Origin: Schaalia odontolytica | Lineage (GTDB): Bacteria > Actinomycetota > Actinomycetes > Actinomycetales > Actinomycetaceae | Assembly: GCF_002847525.1 (NCBI RefSeq) | Contig: NZ_PKKM01000012.1 | Span: 1 to 64,000, forward strand | DNA: 64,000 bases | Direction of reading: 5' to 3' | Shown: in pieces, positions 24,935 to 35,623 of the stretch | Position numbering within the stretch: position 1 is the stretch's first letter | How the letters are laid out: each line of letters begins with the position of its first letter | The notes under the pieces: model-generated | Databases searched by the model: none | Seen by the model: only the letters and a program-made list of their open reading frames with translations | Told to the model about the DNA's origin: nothing | Program-made: the position numbers and the translations under genes

Positions 24935-25975
24935 ATGAGCAATCCGTACGCGCAGCAGGGCGGTAACGGTTGGGGAAACAACCCTCAGGGGCAGCAGGGC
25001 TACGGCCAAGGTCCCTACGGGGCGCAGCCTCAGCAGCAGGGGTACGGGGCGGGCCAGTATGGTGCCCAGCCCCAGCAGCAGAGCTACGGGCAGGACGCGT
25101 CCAACCCGTACGGCGCTTCGAACACGCAGAATCCTTACGGCGGGCAGAGCTCATCGGATCCCTACGGCGCTTCGAACACGCCAAATCCCTACGGCAGCCA
25201 GGGTGGCAACGCCTACGGCGCGCAGAACCAGGGCGGCTACCCGCAGGGTTACGGACAGCCCGGAATGTCTCCGATGGGCACTCCCCCGCAGGGCGAGAAG
25301 TCCAAGGCTCCCCTTCTGATTGGCATCGTTGCGGGCATCGTCGTCCTCCTGATGATCGGCGGCCTCGTCGTGTGGGGCATGCTCGGCTCCAGCTCGAGGA
25401 GCGCGTCGGGTCCGTCCTCGGACCGTACCTCGTCCTCGTCGGGCGGCTCAGATTCCGGTTCTGGTTCCGGTACGTCGAGTGGCTCCGGAACGTCTAACGG
25501 CGACCAGGGCAGCGGCTCTGGCTCCGGTTCGTCCAACGGAAACAAGGGTTCTGGTTCCGGGTCATCGAAGGGAAACAGCGGATCGAAAGACCGCTATGTC
25601 GCCGATCTTGCTGGCGGAACTGTCCACGTTGAGAGCACCAAGATTGAGTTGGGTCCGAGCGACGACGACAACGATCCGACCGTGGTCGCAACGTACACGA
25701 TCACCAACAACAACAAGAACGAGGATGTGAGCCCCCTCGCCGCCCTGCCGCTGATGTATCAAAATGATGAGCATTTGGATGCCGCGACATTCCTCAAGAA
25801 AGATCTTCCAGGCTATTCACCTATGGATCTGTTAAGGAAGATGAACGTGGGTGAGACCAGGACGGTCGTGATCGCTTACAAGCTCAAGAGCACCACGGAG
25901 ACCGTCACCATCCTAGGTCTTGACTTGTTCGACAACAGCAATGAAATTGAGCCCATCTTCTGGGATCCGAAGTGA
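24935..25975 (+). CDS. Membrane protein with Gln/Gly/Tyr-rich N-terminus and a DUF5067/DUF4352-like domain
   Basis: 346 residues, ATG at 24935 behind GAGGAG. About 1-110 is a cytoplasmic low-complexity stretch with repeats NPYGAS and YGAQPQQQ. One membrane helix (LLIGIVAGIVVLLMIGGLVVW, stated here as about 126-147) comes next, then a Ser/Gly linker. The extracellular C-terminal domain (about 225-346; VHVESTKIELGPSDDD, VATYTITNNNKNE, VGETRTVVIAYKL) resembles the immunoglobulin-like DUF4352/DUF5067 families. Ligand and function unknown. The gene is a single unit with a strong hairpin after it, inserted between the recF operon and gyrB; its 3' half is less G+C-rich. Confidence 0.7.
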   Translation: MSNPYAQQGGNGWGNNPQGQQGYGQGPYGAQPQQQGYGAGQYGAQPQQQSYGQDASNPYGASNTQNPYGGQSSSDPYGASNTPNPYGSQGGNAYGAQNQGGYPQGYGQPGMSPMGTPPQGEKSKAPLLIGIVAGIVVLLMIGGLVVWGMLGSSSRSASGPSSDRTSSSSGGSDSGSGSGTSSGSGTSNGDQGSGSGSGSSNGNKGSGSGSSKGNSGSKDRYVADLAGGTVHVESTKIELGPSDDDNDPTVVATYTITNNNKNEDVSPLAALPLMYQNDEHLDAATFLKKDLPGYSPMDLLRKMNVGETRTVVIAYKLKSTTETVTILGLDLFDNSNEIEPIFWDPK

Positions 25976-26066
25976 TCTGACGCCGTGCGCGGCCTGCATC
26001 GACAGGCACATGTCGCGCTGCGGCGGTGACCGTAACGCACGCGGTCGAGCCGCCTGAACGCGCGCA

Positions 26067-26102
26067 ACGGGGCCGCCCTCCCAGCCGGGAGGGCGGCCCC
26101 GT
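26067..26102. terminator. Strong G+C hairpin after the DUF5067-like gene
   Basis: Arms 26067-26082 and 26087-26102 are fully complementary around AGCC. It lies about 90 bp past the stop, before the gyrB leader. It lacks a T-run, which is common for actinobacterial terminators. Confidence 0.65.
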
Positions 26103-26274
26103 GTGTCCCAGCTGCAGCCACAATCGGCATGTGACTCATCACAGTCGAGTTTTCGTTGCAATCACACAGTTTGTAAAGTAACCCTCCGAGCCTGTCAATC
26201 CCGGGTACAAGCGTCACTTTTGGTAGAATCTACAAGGTTAAACATCTATTTTCGCGCAATGCGAGGGGAGCCAC

Positions 26275-28299
26275 GTGGCTGACAACGAGAAGACCGCCGA
26301 AGGCGAACAGTCCTACGGCGCATCGGACATCACCGTCCTCGAGGGCCTGGAAGCCGTCCGCAAGCGCCCGGGCATGTACATCGGATCCACCGGCGAACGC
26401 GGCCTGCACCACCTGGTGTACGAGGTCGTCGACAACTCCGTCGACGAGGCCCTGGCCGGCTACGCCGACCACATCGAGGTCACGATCCAGGCAGACGGCG
26501 GCATCAAGGTCGTCGACAACGGCCGAGGCATCCCCGTCGACGAGCACCCCACCGAGCACAAGCCCACCGTCGAGGTCGTCATGACGATCCTCCACGCCGG
26601 CGGCAAGTTCGGTGGCGGCGGTTACGCCGTCTCGGGCGGCCTGCACGGCGTCGGCATCTCCGTCGTCAACGCCCTGTCCACCCGCGTGAACACCGAGATC
26701 CGCCGCCAGGGCTACGTCTGGCGCATGTCGTTTGCAAACGGCGGCACCCCCATCACCCCCCTCGAACGCGGCGAAGAAACCAACGAGACCGGCACCACCC
26801 AGGTCTTCTACCCCGACCCGGAGATCTTCGAAACCGTCGAATTCGACTTCGAGACCCTGCGCCAGCGCTTCCAGCAGATGGCCTTCCTCAACAAGGGCCT
26901 GCGCATCACCCTGACCGACGAGCGCGAGTTCGCCACCGACGAAGGCGATGAGATCGCCGGCGGCGAGGAGGCCTCGGACAAGAAGACCAAGGGCCACCGC
27001 ACCGTCACCTACTGCTACGAGCACGGCCTGCGCGACTACGTCGAATACCTCGACTCCGCCAAGAAGTCCGACACGATCAACAACGAGATCATCGACTTCG
27101 AAGCCGAAAACGACGAAGGCACCATGAGCGTGGAAATCGCCATGCAGTGGACCACCGCTTACTCCTCGTCCGTCCACACCTTCGCCAACACCATTAACAC
27201 GACCGAGGGCGGCATGCACGAGGAGGGCTTCCGCACCGCGCTGACCTCCCTCGTCAACCGCTACGGCCGCGACAAGGGCATCATCCGCGACAAGGACGAC
27301 AACCTCACCGGTGACGACGTCCGCGAAGGCCTGACCGCCGTCATCTCGATCAAGCTCACCGAGCCCCAGTTCGAGGGCCAGACGAAGACCAAGCTCGGCA
27401 ACACCGAGGCTCGCACCTTCGTCGCCCAGCAGGTCTACTCCAAGCTCACCGACTGGTTCGACGCCCACCCCGCCGACGCCAAGGCCATCATTGCTAAGGG
27501 CCAGGCCGCCCAGGCCGCCCGCGTCGCCGCTCGCAAGGCCCGTGAGGCTACGCGCCGCAAGGGCGTCCTCGAATCCGCCTCCATGCCCGGCAAGCTGCGC
27601 GACTGCTCCTCGCGCACGCCCTCCGAGTGCGAAATCTTCATCGTCGAGGGCGACTCCGCAGGCGGCTCCGCCGTCGGCGGCCGCGACCCCGAGCGTCAGG
27701 CGATCCTGCCGATCCGCGGCAAGATCCTCAACGTCGAAAAGGCGCGCCTGGACCGAGCCCTGTCCTCGGACACCATCCGCTCCCTCATCACCGCCTTCGG
27801 CACCGGCATCGGCGAAGACTTCGACATCTCGAAGCTGCGCTACGGCAAGATCGTCATCATGGCGGATGCCGACGTCGACGGCCAGCACATCGCCACGCTG
27901 CTGCTGACCCTCCTCTTCCGCTACATGCGACCCCTCATCGAGGGTGGCCACACCTTCATCGCCATGCCCCCGCTGTACCGCATCAAGTGGACCAACGCGG
28001 AGCACGAATTCGCATACTCCGACAAGGAGCGCGACGAACTGCTCGCCGCCGGCGCCGCCGCGAACCGCCGCCTGCCCAAGGAAGGTGGCATCCAGCGCTA
28101 CAAGGGTCTGGGCGAAATGAACGACCACGAACTGTGGGAGACCACCATGGATCCGGCCAGCCGAATCCTCAAGCAGGTCACCCTCGACGAGGCCGCAGAC
28201 GCCGACGAGACCTTCACGATCCTCATGGGCGACGACGTCGACCGACGCCGCACGTTCATCCAGCGCAACGCCACCGACGTGCGCTTCCTCGACATCTGA
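26275..28299 (+). CDS. gyrB: DNA gyrase subunit B
   Basis: 674 residues from a GTG behind GAGGGGAG. The GHKL ATPase domain shows [30 protein letters not shown] and [19 protein letters not shown]. The transducer and TOPRIM domains follow, with [12 protein letters not shown] (catalytic Glu) and [13 protein letters not shown] (Mg-binding DxD). The tail has QRYKGLGEM. Gyrase introduces negative supercoils with GyrA, encoded 75 bp downstream in the same direction. A likely extended -10 (TGGTAGAAT) is at 26220-26228. Confidence 0.98.
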   Translation: MADNEKTAEGEQSYGASDITVLEGLEAVRKRPGMYIGSTGERGLHHLVYEVVDNSVDEALAGYADHIEVTIQADGGIKVVDNGRGIPVDEHPTEHKPTVEVVMTILHAGGKFGGGGYAVSGGLHGVGISVVNALSTRVNTEIRRQGYVWRMSFANGGTPITPLERGEETNETGTTQVFYPDPEIFETVEFDFETLRQRFQQMAFLNKGLRITLTDEREFATDEGDEIAGGEEASDKKTKGHRTVTYCYEHGLRDYVEYLDSAKKSDTINNEIIDFEAENDEGTMSVEIAMQWTTAYSSSVHTFANTINTTEGGMHEEGFRTALTSLVNRYGRDKGIIRDKDDNLTGDDVREGLTAVISIKLTEPQFEGQTKTKLGNTEARTFVAQQVYSKLTDWFDAHPADAKAIIAKGQAAQAARVAARKAREATRRKGVLESASMPGKLRDCSSRTPSECEIFIVEGDSAGGSAVGGRDPERQAILPIRGKILNVEKARLDRALSSDTIRSLITAFGTGIGEDFDISKLRYGKIVIMADADVDGQHIATLLLTLLFRYMRPLIEGGHTFIAMPPLYRIKWTNAEHEFAYSDKERDELLAAGAAANRRLPKEGGIQRYKGLGEMNDHELWETTMDPASRILKQVTLDEAADADETFTILMGDDVDRRRTFIQRNATDVRFLDI

Positions 28300-28374
28300 C
28301 ATCACCCACGACCAGCCCAGCCCCGGCCTCGTACCGGGCGGGCCTGATCGAGCAGAAACAACGTAAGGAAAAAC

Positions 28375-30993
<2,619 letters not shown>

Positions 30994-30997
30994 CGGA

Positions 30998-31035
30998 TGA
31001 TCACGGGACGAGGCCCTCGCGTCGTCCCGTGATCA
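30998..31035. terminator. Hairpin after gyrA
   Basis: Arms 30998-31011 and 31022-31035 are exact 14-bp reverse complements, five bases past the gyrA stop. No T-run. It probably separates gyrBA from the DUF3566 gene. Confidence 0.65.
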
Positions 31036-31120
31036 ATCTGCCAAAGCGGCGCGGAACCAGCGCCGGTGCCAGGCGATGCGGTAGCCTGGCAGGTAGGAAG
31101 TGCGACCTGGAAGGAAACCC

Positions 31121-31513
31121 ATGAGCGACCACGTCTCGAGCGCCCGCAGCGACGCTCCCCGCCGAGTTGACCTGGCAATCGCGCGTATCGACGCGTGGAC
31201 CGTCATGAAGGTCTCCTTCCTCCTGTCGGTCGCCCTGGGCATCGCGATGGTCGTCGCCACGATCATCCTGTGGCTGATGGTCGACGCCATGCACGTGTTC
31301 AGCCAGATCGAGGACTTCCTGCAGACCGTCGGTGCCGGCCGCTTCGTGGACCTGCTCGACTACGCTCGACTGCCTCGCGTCATCTCCTACGCGACGATCG
31401 TCGCCGTCATCAACGTCATCCTGCTCACCGCCCTGTCGACGCTGGGAGCCATGCTCTACAACGTCGTCGCCTCGCTGGTGGGCGGCGTCAAGGTGTCCCT
31501 CATGGATGAGTGA
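31121..31513 (+). CDS. DUF3566 membrane protein
   Basis: 130 residues from the ATG at 31121, six bases after GGAAGG. Two membrane helices (about 35-60 and 90-117) flank a short outer loop. The family pattern VDLAIARIDAWTVMKVSFLLS near the start and LTALSTLGAMLYNVVASLVGG near the end is diagnostic. DUF3566 proteins sit directly after gyrA in most actinobacteria (as in Mycobacterium). Their biochemical role is not established. A strong terminator follows. Confidence 0.92.
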   Translation: MSDHVSSARSDAPRRVDLAIARIDAWTVMKVSFLLSVALGIAMVVATIILWLMVDAMHVFSQIEDFLQTVGAGRFVDLLDYARLPRVISYATIVAVINVILLTALSTLGAMLYNVVASLVGGVKVSLMDE

Positions 31514-31525
31514 GGGCACTCGCGC

Positions 31526-31553
31526 AAGGGGTCGGCTGATGCCGGCCCCTTTT
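31526..31553 (+). terminator. Intrinsic terminator after the DUF3566 gene
   Basis: AAGGGGTCGGC and GCCGGCCCCTT pair with one mismatch around TGAT and run into TTTT at 31550-31553. It closes the gyrB-gyrA-DUF3566 region. Confidence 0.85.
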
Positions 31554-31624
31554 GCTATGCCTGGCGACGGTTATCGCGCTGCTTGTAGCCCCGCCTAATC
31601 TCCTTGTAGCCCCGCCTGATCTCC

Positions 31625-31726
31625 GGCCGCCGCGTGGCCTGCCCGCCCGCTCGCCGTCCGCGCTGCGAGCTTCGCTCGGCGCGTCGTCTCGAAGCCCGGC
31701 CAGGCCCCGCAGGCCACGCGGCGGCC
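31625..31726 (+). repeat. 102-bp fold-back element, copy 2
   Basis: Terminal arms GGCCGCCGCGTGGCCTGC (31625-31642) and 31709-31726 are exact 18-bp reverse complements. The core GCGAGCTTCGCTCGG sits at the same offset as in copies 1, 3 and 4, and the 3' half is nearly identical to them. The arms differ in sequence from the other copies yet pair perfectly. It lies in the 583-bp gap 31514-32096, which has no gene I can support. Confidence 0.85.
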
Positions 31727-31939
31727 TCCAATCGGGCGGTGCTTGGTACGTGTGCCCCGCCGCCGCCCACGGGCAGCGTGGCCAGGCCCTGTGGTCCCTC
31801 ATGTGGTTGCTTCGTCGGTGGTAGTGGGGGTTTTGCAGCATTAGGAGCTGACTGACGGCGTGTCACCGGCGTGTCGGAGGCTTGGATGGCGTCATTCCCC
31901 CCGTTTTGAGGCTGTGAGGTGGCAGCTTGGGGTGGTGTG

Positions 31940-32018
31940 GCGCCCAAAACACAGACCACCTCAGTGAAAAACGCTGAAAATGGGGTGTTGCGGGCGAGGT
32001 GGTCTGCGTTTTGGGCGC
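31940..32018. repeat. Inverted-repeat element B, copy 1
   Basis: Arms 31940-31962 and 31996-32018 pair at 22 of 23 positions (GCGCCCAAAACACAGACCAC and its partner). The spacer GTGAAAAACGCTGAAAATGG is shared with the copy at 43153. About 120 bp upstream (from about 31820) is also similar between the two loci, including GGCGTGTCGGAGGCTTGGAT, so the full unit is about 200 bp. Confidence 0.8.
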
Positions 32019-32096
32019 AGTGGTGTCTGGGATGGTGCGTGTGCTTGCTGAGCGCCTGGTGGCTGGGCCCAGGTGTCCACCTGCGTGGCCGGTTCG

Positions 32097-32975
32097 CTAG
32101 TTGATGCCAATCCGCGTCAGGCGAGCCGGCAACAGCGGGCTAACAACAGCACGCAGAAACCTACCCGACCGCGACGGTGGGCAGTGATCGGGAGCCAGCG
32201 AAGACCCCCGACAGCTCCACGCATACGGGTTGTGGCTGAGCGGCCCCGGCCATGAAGACGCGACGACGGTGGGTGGTGCGGGCAGGGGGAGCAGCGGGCT
32301 CACCCAGGAACCCGCCGTCACGTAGATGTGCATCAGCCCGTCGATGCTCGCGAAAAATCCACCGTTAACAACCGGCGCTGGAAAACCCACGGGATCAAAC
32401 GCATAGACGCTCTCGAGCACTGGGGGAGTGGTGGCCGCCGCCGCGTATAGCGCGTGATTCGCGCCCTTTGAATGGCCGACCACGGTGAGTGGCCCATCGG
32501 CCCGTGCCGCCGCATACGCCAGGTAGTTGGCGGCCCACCGCTGCGAATCAGTCGGAAATTCAAGGCCGAAGCGGGCATCCTCCGCCCACCCGACCGCGCT
32601 TGCATCCGTCCCGCGCAAGACCACGTAGGTCGCCCCGGCCTCGTCGATGAAGGTGACGGCACCAAACTGAGCAAGCGGGCGAGACGTCAGTCGAGTGACC
32701 GCGTCGCGCACGCGCAGGCTCCCGAAGCGCGCGCTCGCACCGGCGGCCTCCAAGAGGGGACGATCGGCGTGGGACGCCAATGAATAGCGATACAGAGACG
32801 GGATGGACGAGGCTTGGGCGGCCTCTCGGAGCAGGCATCCGCGCGGGGAACGAGGCCCGGGCAGCGCGTGAAAATCCACGTAGACCAGGCAGGAGAGAGC
32901 GAGGGCGTCAGCGGGGGAGAGGTCCGCTCGTAGCGGTGTGCGCGAGTCTCGGACGTGCTCGATGACGGTGGTCAC
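32097..32975 (-). CDS. Mbeg1/DUF2974-like alpha/beta-hydrolase (lipase-like)
   Basis: 292 residues. The nucleophile elbow GHSKGANHALYAAA (about 165-180) gives the G-x-S-x-G serine, and FDPVGFPAPV after it carries a candidate acid. TYVVLRGTDASAVGWAEDARFG is the lipase-3/DUF2974 oxyanion-side strand. No signal peptide is evident. Homologues are mostly from Firmicutes and actinobacteria and are poorly characterised; esterase or lipase activity is inferred. It is a single gene divergent from the tRNA-Ile region, bordered by intergenic repeats. The last about 40 residues are Ser/Pro/Arg-rich and unlike the rest. Confidence 0.75.
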   Translation of the reverse strand: MTTVIEHVRDSRTPLRADLSPADALALSCLVYVDFHALPGPRSPRGCLLREAAQASSIPSLYRYSLASHADRPLLEAAGASARFGSLRVRDAVTRLTSRPLAQFGAVTFIDEAGATYVVLRGTDASAVGWAEDARFGLEFPTDSQRWAANYLAYAAARADGPLTVVGHSKGANHALYAAAATTPPVLESVYAFDPVGFPAPVVNGGFFASIDGLMHIYVTAGSWVSPLLPLPAPPTVVASSWPGPLSHNPYAWSCRGSSLAPDHCPPSRSGRFLRAVVSPLLPARLTRIGIN

Positions 32976-33099
32976 GAGGCCCCCCTCCTCTCCGTCGAGG
33001 GCCGGACGATCACGGTCGTGTTGGACGTCACCAACGCTCGATTTTGCCGGATGGCCCTGTGCTGTGTACTATATCCGAGTGCCCGCAAGGGTGCCGGTT

Positions 33100-33176
33100 G
33101 GGCCTATAGCTCAGTAGGTTAGAGCGCAGTCCTGATAAGACTGAGGTCGGTGGTTCGAGCCCACCTAGGCCCACCA
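33100..33176 (+). tRNA. tRNA-Ile (GAT anticodon)
   Basis: A full cloverleaf: acceptor GGGCCTA/TAGGCCC, D-arm GCTCAGTAGGTTAGAGC, anticodon stem CAGTC/GACTG with loop CTGATAA (anticodon GAT), T-arm GGTGGTTCGAGCCCACC, and an encoded ACCA end. The Ile tRNA here, ahead of tRNA-Ala and after gyrA, is the conserved actinobacterial arrangement. Confidence 0.97.
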
Positions 33177-33206
33177 TCCGCAGGCGAGCGAAAGCGGAGG
33201 ATCATC

Positions 33207-33341
33207 ATGAAGAAATGGGTCACCTGTTGTGTGGCTGTCGGATCCGTCGTGGCCGTCGGCATCGCCGTCCGACAAATTCTTGTTGATCTTTCCGATAATG
33301 CTGACCTGTGGACGTCCGTCACGGACGCCGTGGAGGACTGA
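33207..33341 (+). CDS. DLW-39 family small protein
   Basis: 44 residues from the ATG at 33207, six bases after GGAGG. It has an N-terminal hydrophobic helix (WVTCCVAVGSVVAVGIAV) and a short tail with NADLWTSVTDAVED; the D-L-W triplet names the family. These tiny proteins are found between tRNA-Ile and tRNA-Ala near gyrA across actinobacteria, which is exactly the context here. Function unknown; a single-pass membrane peptide is likely. Confidence 0.88.
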   Translation: MKKWVTCCVAVGSVVAVGIAVRQILVDLSDNADLWTSVTDAVED

Positions 33342-33352
33342 GTTCCTCCAAC

Positions 33353-33425
33353 GGGGCTATGGCGCAATTGGTAGCGCACCTGCTTTGCAAGCAGGGGGTT
33401 ACGGGTTCGAGTCCCGTTAGCTCCA
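33353..33425 (+). tRNA. tRNA-Ala (TGC anticodon)
   Basis: Cloverleaf with acceptor GGGGCTA/TAGCTCC, D-arm GGCGCAATTGGTAGCGCA, anticodon stem CCTGC/GCAGG with loop TTTGCAA (anticodon TGC), and T-arm ACGGGTTCGAGTCCCGT. The CCA end is not encoded (CTC follows the discriminator A), unlike the tRNA-Ile 177 bp upstream, so it needs the CCA-adding enzyme at 51626. Confidence 0.97.
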
Positions 33426-33555
33426 CTCGACGTACAAGGTTCGAACCCTTGCCATCATGGATGGTTTCGGTTCGGGCCTTTTTGCTGTCTTGGACCCAGC
33501 CACGGGCGTTGGTGAGGTGGATTCTGGCGCCGGCGTCATCCCGTGGACACTCACC

Positions 33556-34983
33556 TCAACCACGGTGAGGCCTGGCATGGGCTGCAGATGCCGCACGTAC
33601 ATGCTCGTAAGCGGCGAGCGCCTCGCGTCGCGACTCAGCCAGGTCGACGACAGGTACGATAGGCCGATCGGATCCCTCTGGGATCCAGCGTTTGACGTAG
33701 CGGCTGCGCGGGTCGAACCGGGTTCGCTGGAGTTCAGGGTTGAAGATGCGGAAGTAGGGCGCAGCGTCCGCGCCGCAGCCGGCCACCCACTGCCACGAGA
33801 CAGGATTGTTGGCCTCGTCTGCGTCCACGAGAGTCTCCCAAAACCACTGCTCGCCGTCTTGCCAGGGCTGGAGCATGTTCTTGGTGAACAGCGATGCAGC
33901 GACCATGCGCACCCGGTTGTGCATCCAGCCTGTCTGCCATAGCTGCCGCATTCCAGCGTCGACGAGGTCGATACCGGTGCGGCCCTGTCGCCAGGCCAGC
34001 GCCAGGTGGTCGTCGGGATCGTAGGGGAATTCCGCGAAAGCTGGACGCATGGGCGTGTCCTCTAGATGCTCGCGGTGGTGGAGCAGATGCCAGCTGAACT
34101 CGCGCCAGTAGAGTTGCCTGGTCCACGCGGCGATATCCTCGCCCGAGGCCGTGCTGCGACGGGCTGCGGCCACGGCTTGGCGCGGCGATAGTTCCCCGCA
34201 CCGCAACCTCGGCGAGATTCTGCTGGTGGATGTTTCCTCCCCGGGCAGGTCACGGCGTGTGGCATAGCCGGGCAGCCAGCTGTCGATGGTGTCCAGTTGC
34301 TGTTGGGCTGCCAATTCACCGGGCTCCCAGTGCTGTGCGAGGGTGTCTTCCCACCAGGTGGGGCCATCGTCGAGCAAGCCAATGTCCTCCAAGTTCTGCA
34401 GGACACCGTTCTCCCGCAACGAGGCGAGGGCTGTGGCCGCGCCGTCTGGCTTGTTGACCGGTGAGGGCTCGGGCAGGAGGGGACCGAGGGGCAGGTCGGC
34501 GACGGCGTGGCTGAACGGTGTGAAAACTTGGTAGTGGGAGCCGTTGGTCGTCTGCATGAGCCAGGGCTCGGCGAGCAGGCTGCCGGGGTGACTGTGCACC
34601 TCGGTGCGGGATTTCAACTCTTGCTTGATGGCGGCGTCCAGTCGGCAGGCTGCCGGGGCGTAGCGTCGTGTCCAGTGCACGACGGTAGGTTGCAAGGCGT
34701 CCACGACTCGGCGCATGACGTTCGCGGCATCACCCCGGGCGAAGACGAGTGGAATGCCAAGGTCAGCAAGCCGCGGTGTCAGCTGCTGCAAGCTGCGGTG
34801 GTACCACCACCGGGTGGCTGCACCGAGCGGGCGTGGGCCGTGCCGGTTGTTGTCGTCATCGGTCCTGCGGGTTTCGTGGATCCACAGTGCCACCACGGGT
34901 CCACGTGCTGCCGAGCATGCGGCCGTCAGGGCCGGATGGTCAGCCAGACGGAGATCGTCGCGAAGCCAGATCAGTGTGGTCAT
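33556..34983 (-). CDS. phr: Deoxyribodipyrimidine photolyase (cryptochrome/photolyase family)
   Basis: 475 residues. The N-terminal Rossmann domain begins LIWLRDDLRLADHPAL and binds the antenna pigment. The FAD domain shows TSRISPRLRCGELSPRQ, WTRQLYWREFSWHLLHHRE, GIDLVDAGMRQLWQTGWMHNRVRM and VDADEANNPVSWQWVAGCGADAAPYFRIFNP. Class I CPD photolyases use blue light to split cyclobutane pyrimidine dimers. The gene stands alone after tRNA-Ala in a tail-to-tail layout. Its codon use is a little less G+C-rich than the gyrase genes, so it may have been gained later. The (6-4) type is less likely. Confidence 0.9.
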   Translation of the reverse strand: MTTLIWLRDDLRLADHPALTAACSAARGPVVALWIHETRRTDDDNNRHGPRPLGAATRWWYHRSLQQLTPRLADLGIPLVFARGDAANVMRRVVDALQPTVVHWTRRYAPAACRLDAAIKQELKSRTEVHSHPGSLLAEPWLMQTTNGSHYQVFTPFSHAVADLPLGPLLPEPSPVNKPDGAATALASLRENGVLQNLEDIGLLDDGPTWWEDTLAQHWEPGELAAQQQLDTIDSWLPGYATRRDLPGEETSTSRISPRLRCGELSPRQAVAAARRSTASGEDIAAWTRQLYWREFSWHLLHHREHLEDTPMRPAFAEFPYDPDDHLALAWRQGRTGIDLVDAGMRQLWQTGWMHNRVRMVAASLFTKNMLQPWQDGEQWFWETLVDADEANNPVSWQWVAGCGADAAPYFRIFNPELQRTRFDPRSRYVKRWIPEGSDRPIVPVVDLAESRREALAAYEHVRAASAAHARPHRG

Positions 34984-35426
34984 GGATGGTCCTTGAGAGT
35001 GTTCAGCGCAGGAGTTGGCCGGCGATCATGTTGGCGAAGGGTGGGAGGGTCATCGGCTGCTGCTCTCGATCACGGAAGGTCTCCACCCAAACCCGGGCGC
35101 AGAGTGTTGTGTTCATGCACGTTATCGTCGGTGCTCATCGTACTTGACAGGCGAGCGGTGCCACGAGATACGCCAGGAGGTCTGGGGACGGCGCGTGGCC
35201 GAGCCACAATTCTCAGCCATTGTGCGTAGGGCCACGTGTCACCCGCAACCTGATGGTTACGGGTATTTGTGAGCTTCGACAACTTGAATAGGTCATCGTC
35301 GCTGCTGAGGCCATATTGTGCGCTCGGATAAAACTTGTCCGACCACCTGGTTACCGGTGGAGAATCAGGGTGCCACGTCACAAAAAACATGCAAAGTGGC
35401 CCATCAGCTGCACTGAAAGCCCGTAT

Positions 35427-35458
35427 TTATCCACAGTGCTATGCACAGTTGTGTATAA
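35427..35458. promoter_or_regulatory. Three DnaA boxes upstream of the giant adhesin gene
   Basis: TTATCCACA (35427-35435), CTATGCACA (35439-35447) and TGTGTATAA (35450-35458, reverse of TTATACACA) lie within 32 bp. They fall in the 640-bp gap 34984-35623, about 170 bp before the adhesin start; the remainder of the gap shows no gene. DnaA might regulate the promoter or the cluster may titrate DnaA. Confidence 0.65.
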
Positions 35459-35623
35459 ACCGTGTGGACGGTTGTTTGTCGGCGCTCCACCATTGTTTGA
35501 AAACTGACCTACATAAGTGAAGTTGGAAGGCTTCTCATCTCGGAAAACAGCTTCTTCACACTTGTCGCGAAACTCGTAAAATTGGCGTGAAATATACTGT
35601 TTTCGCACATTCAGGAGAAGGCT

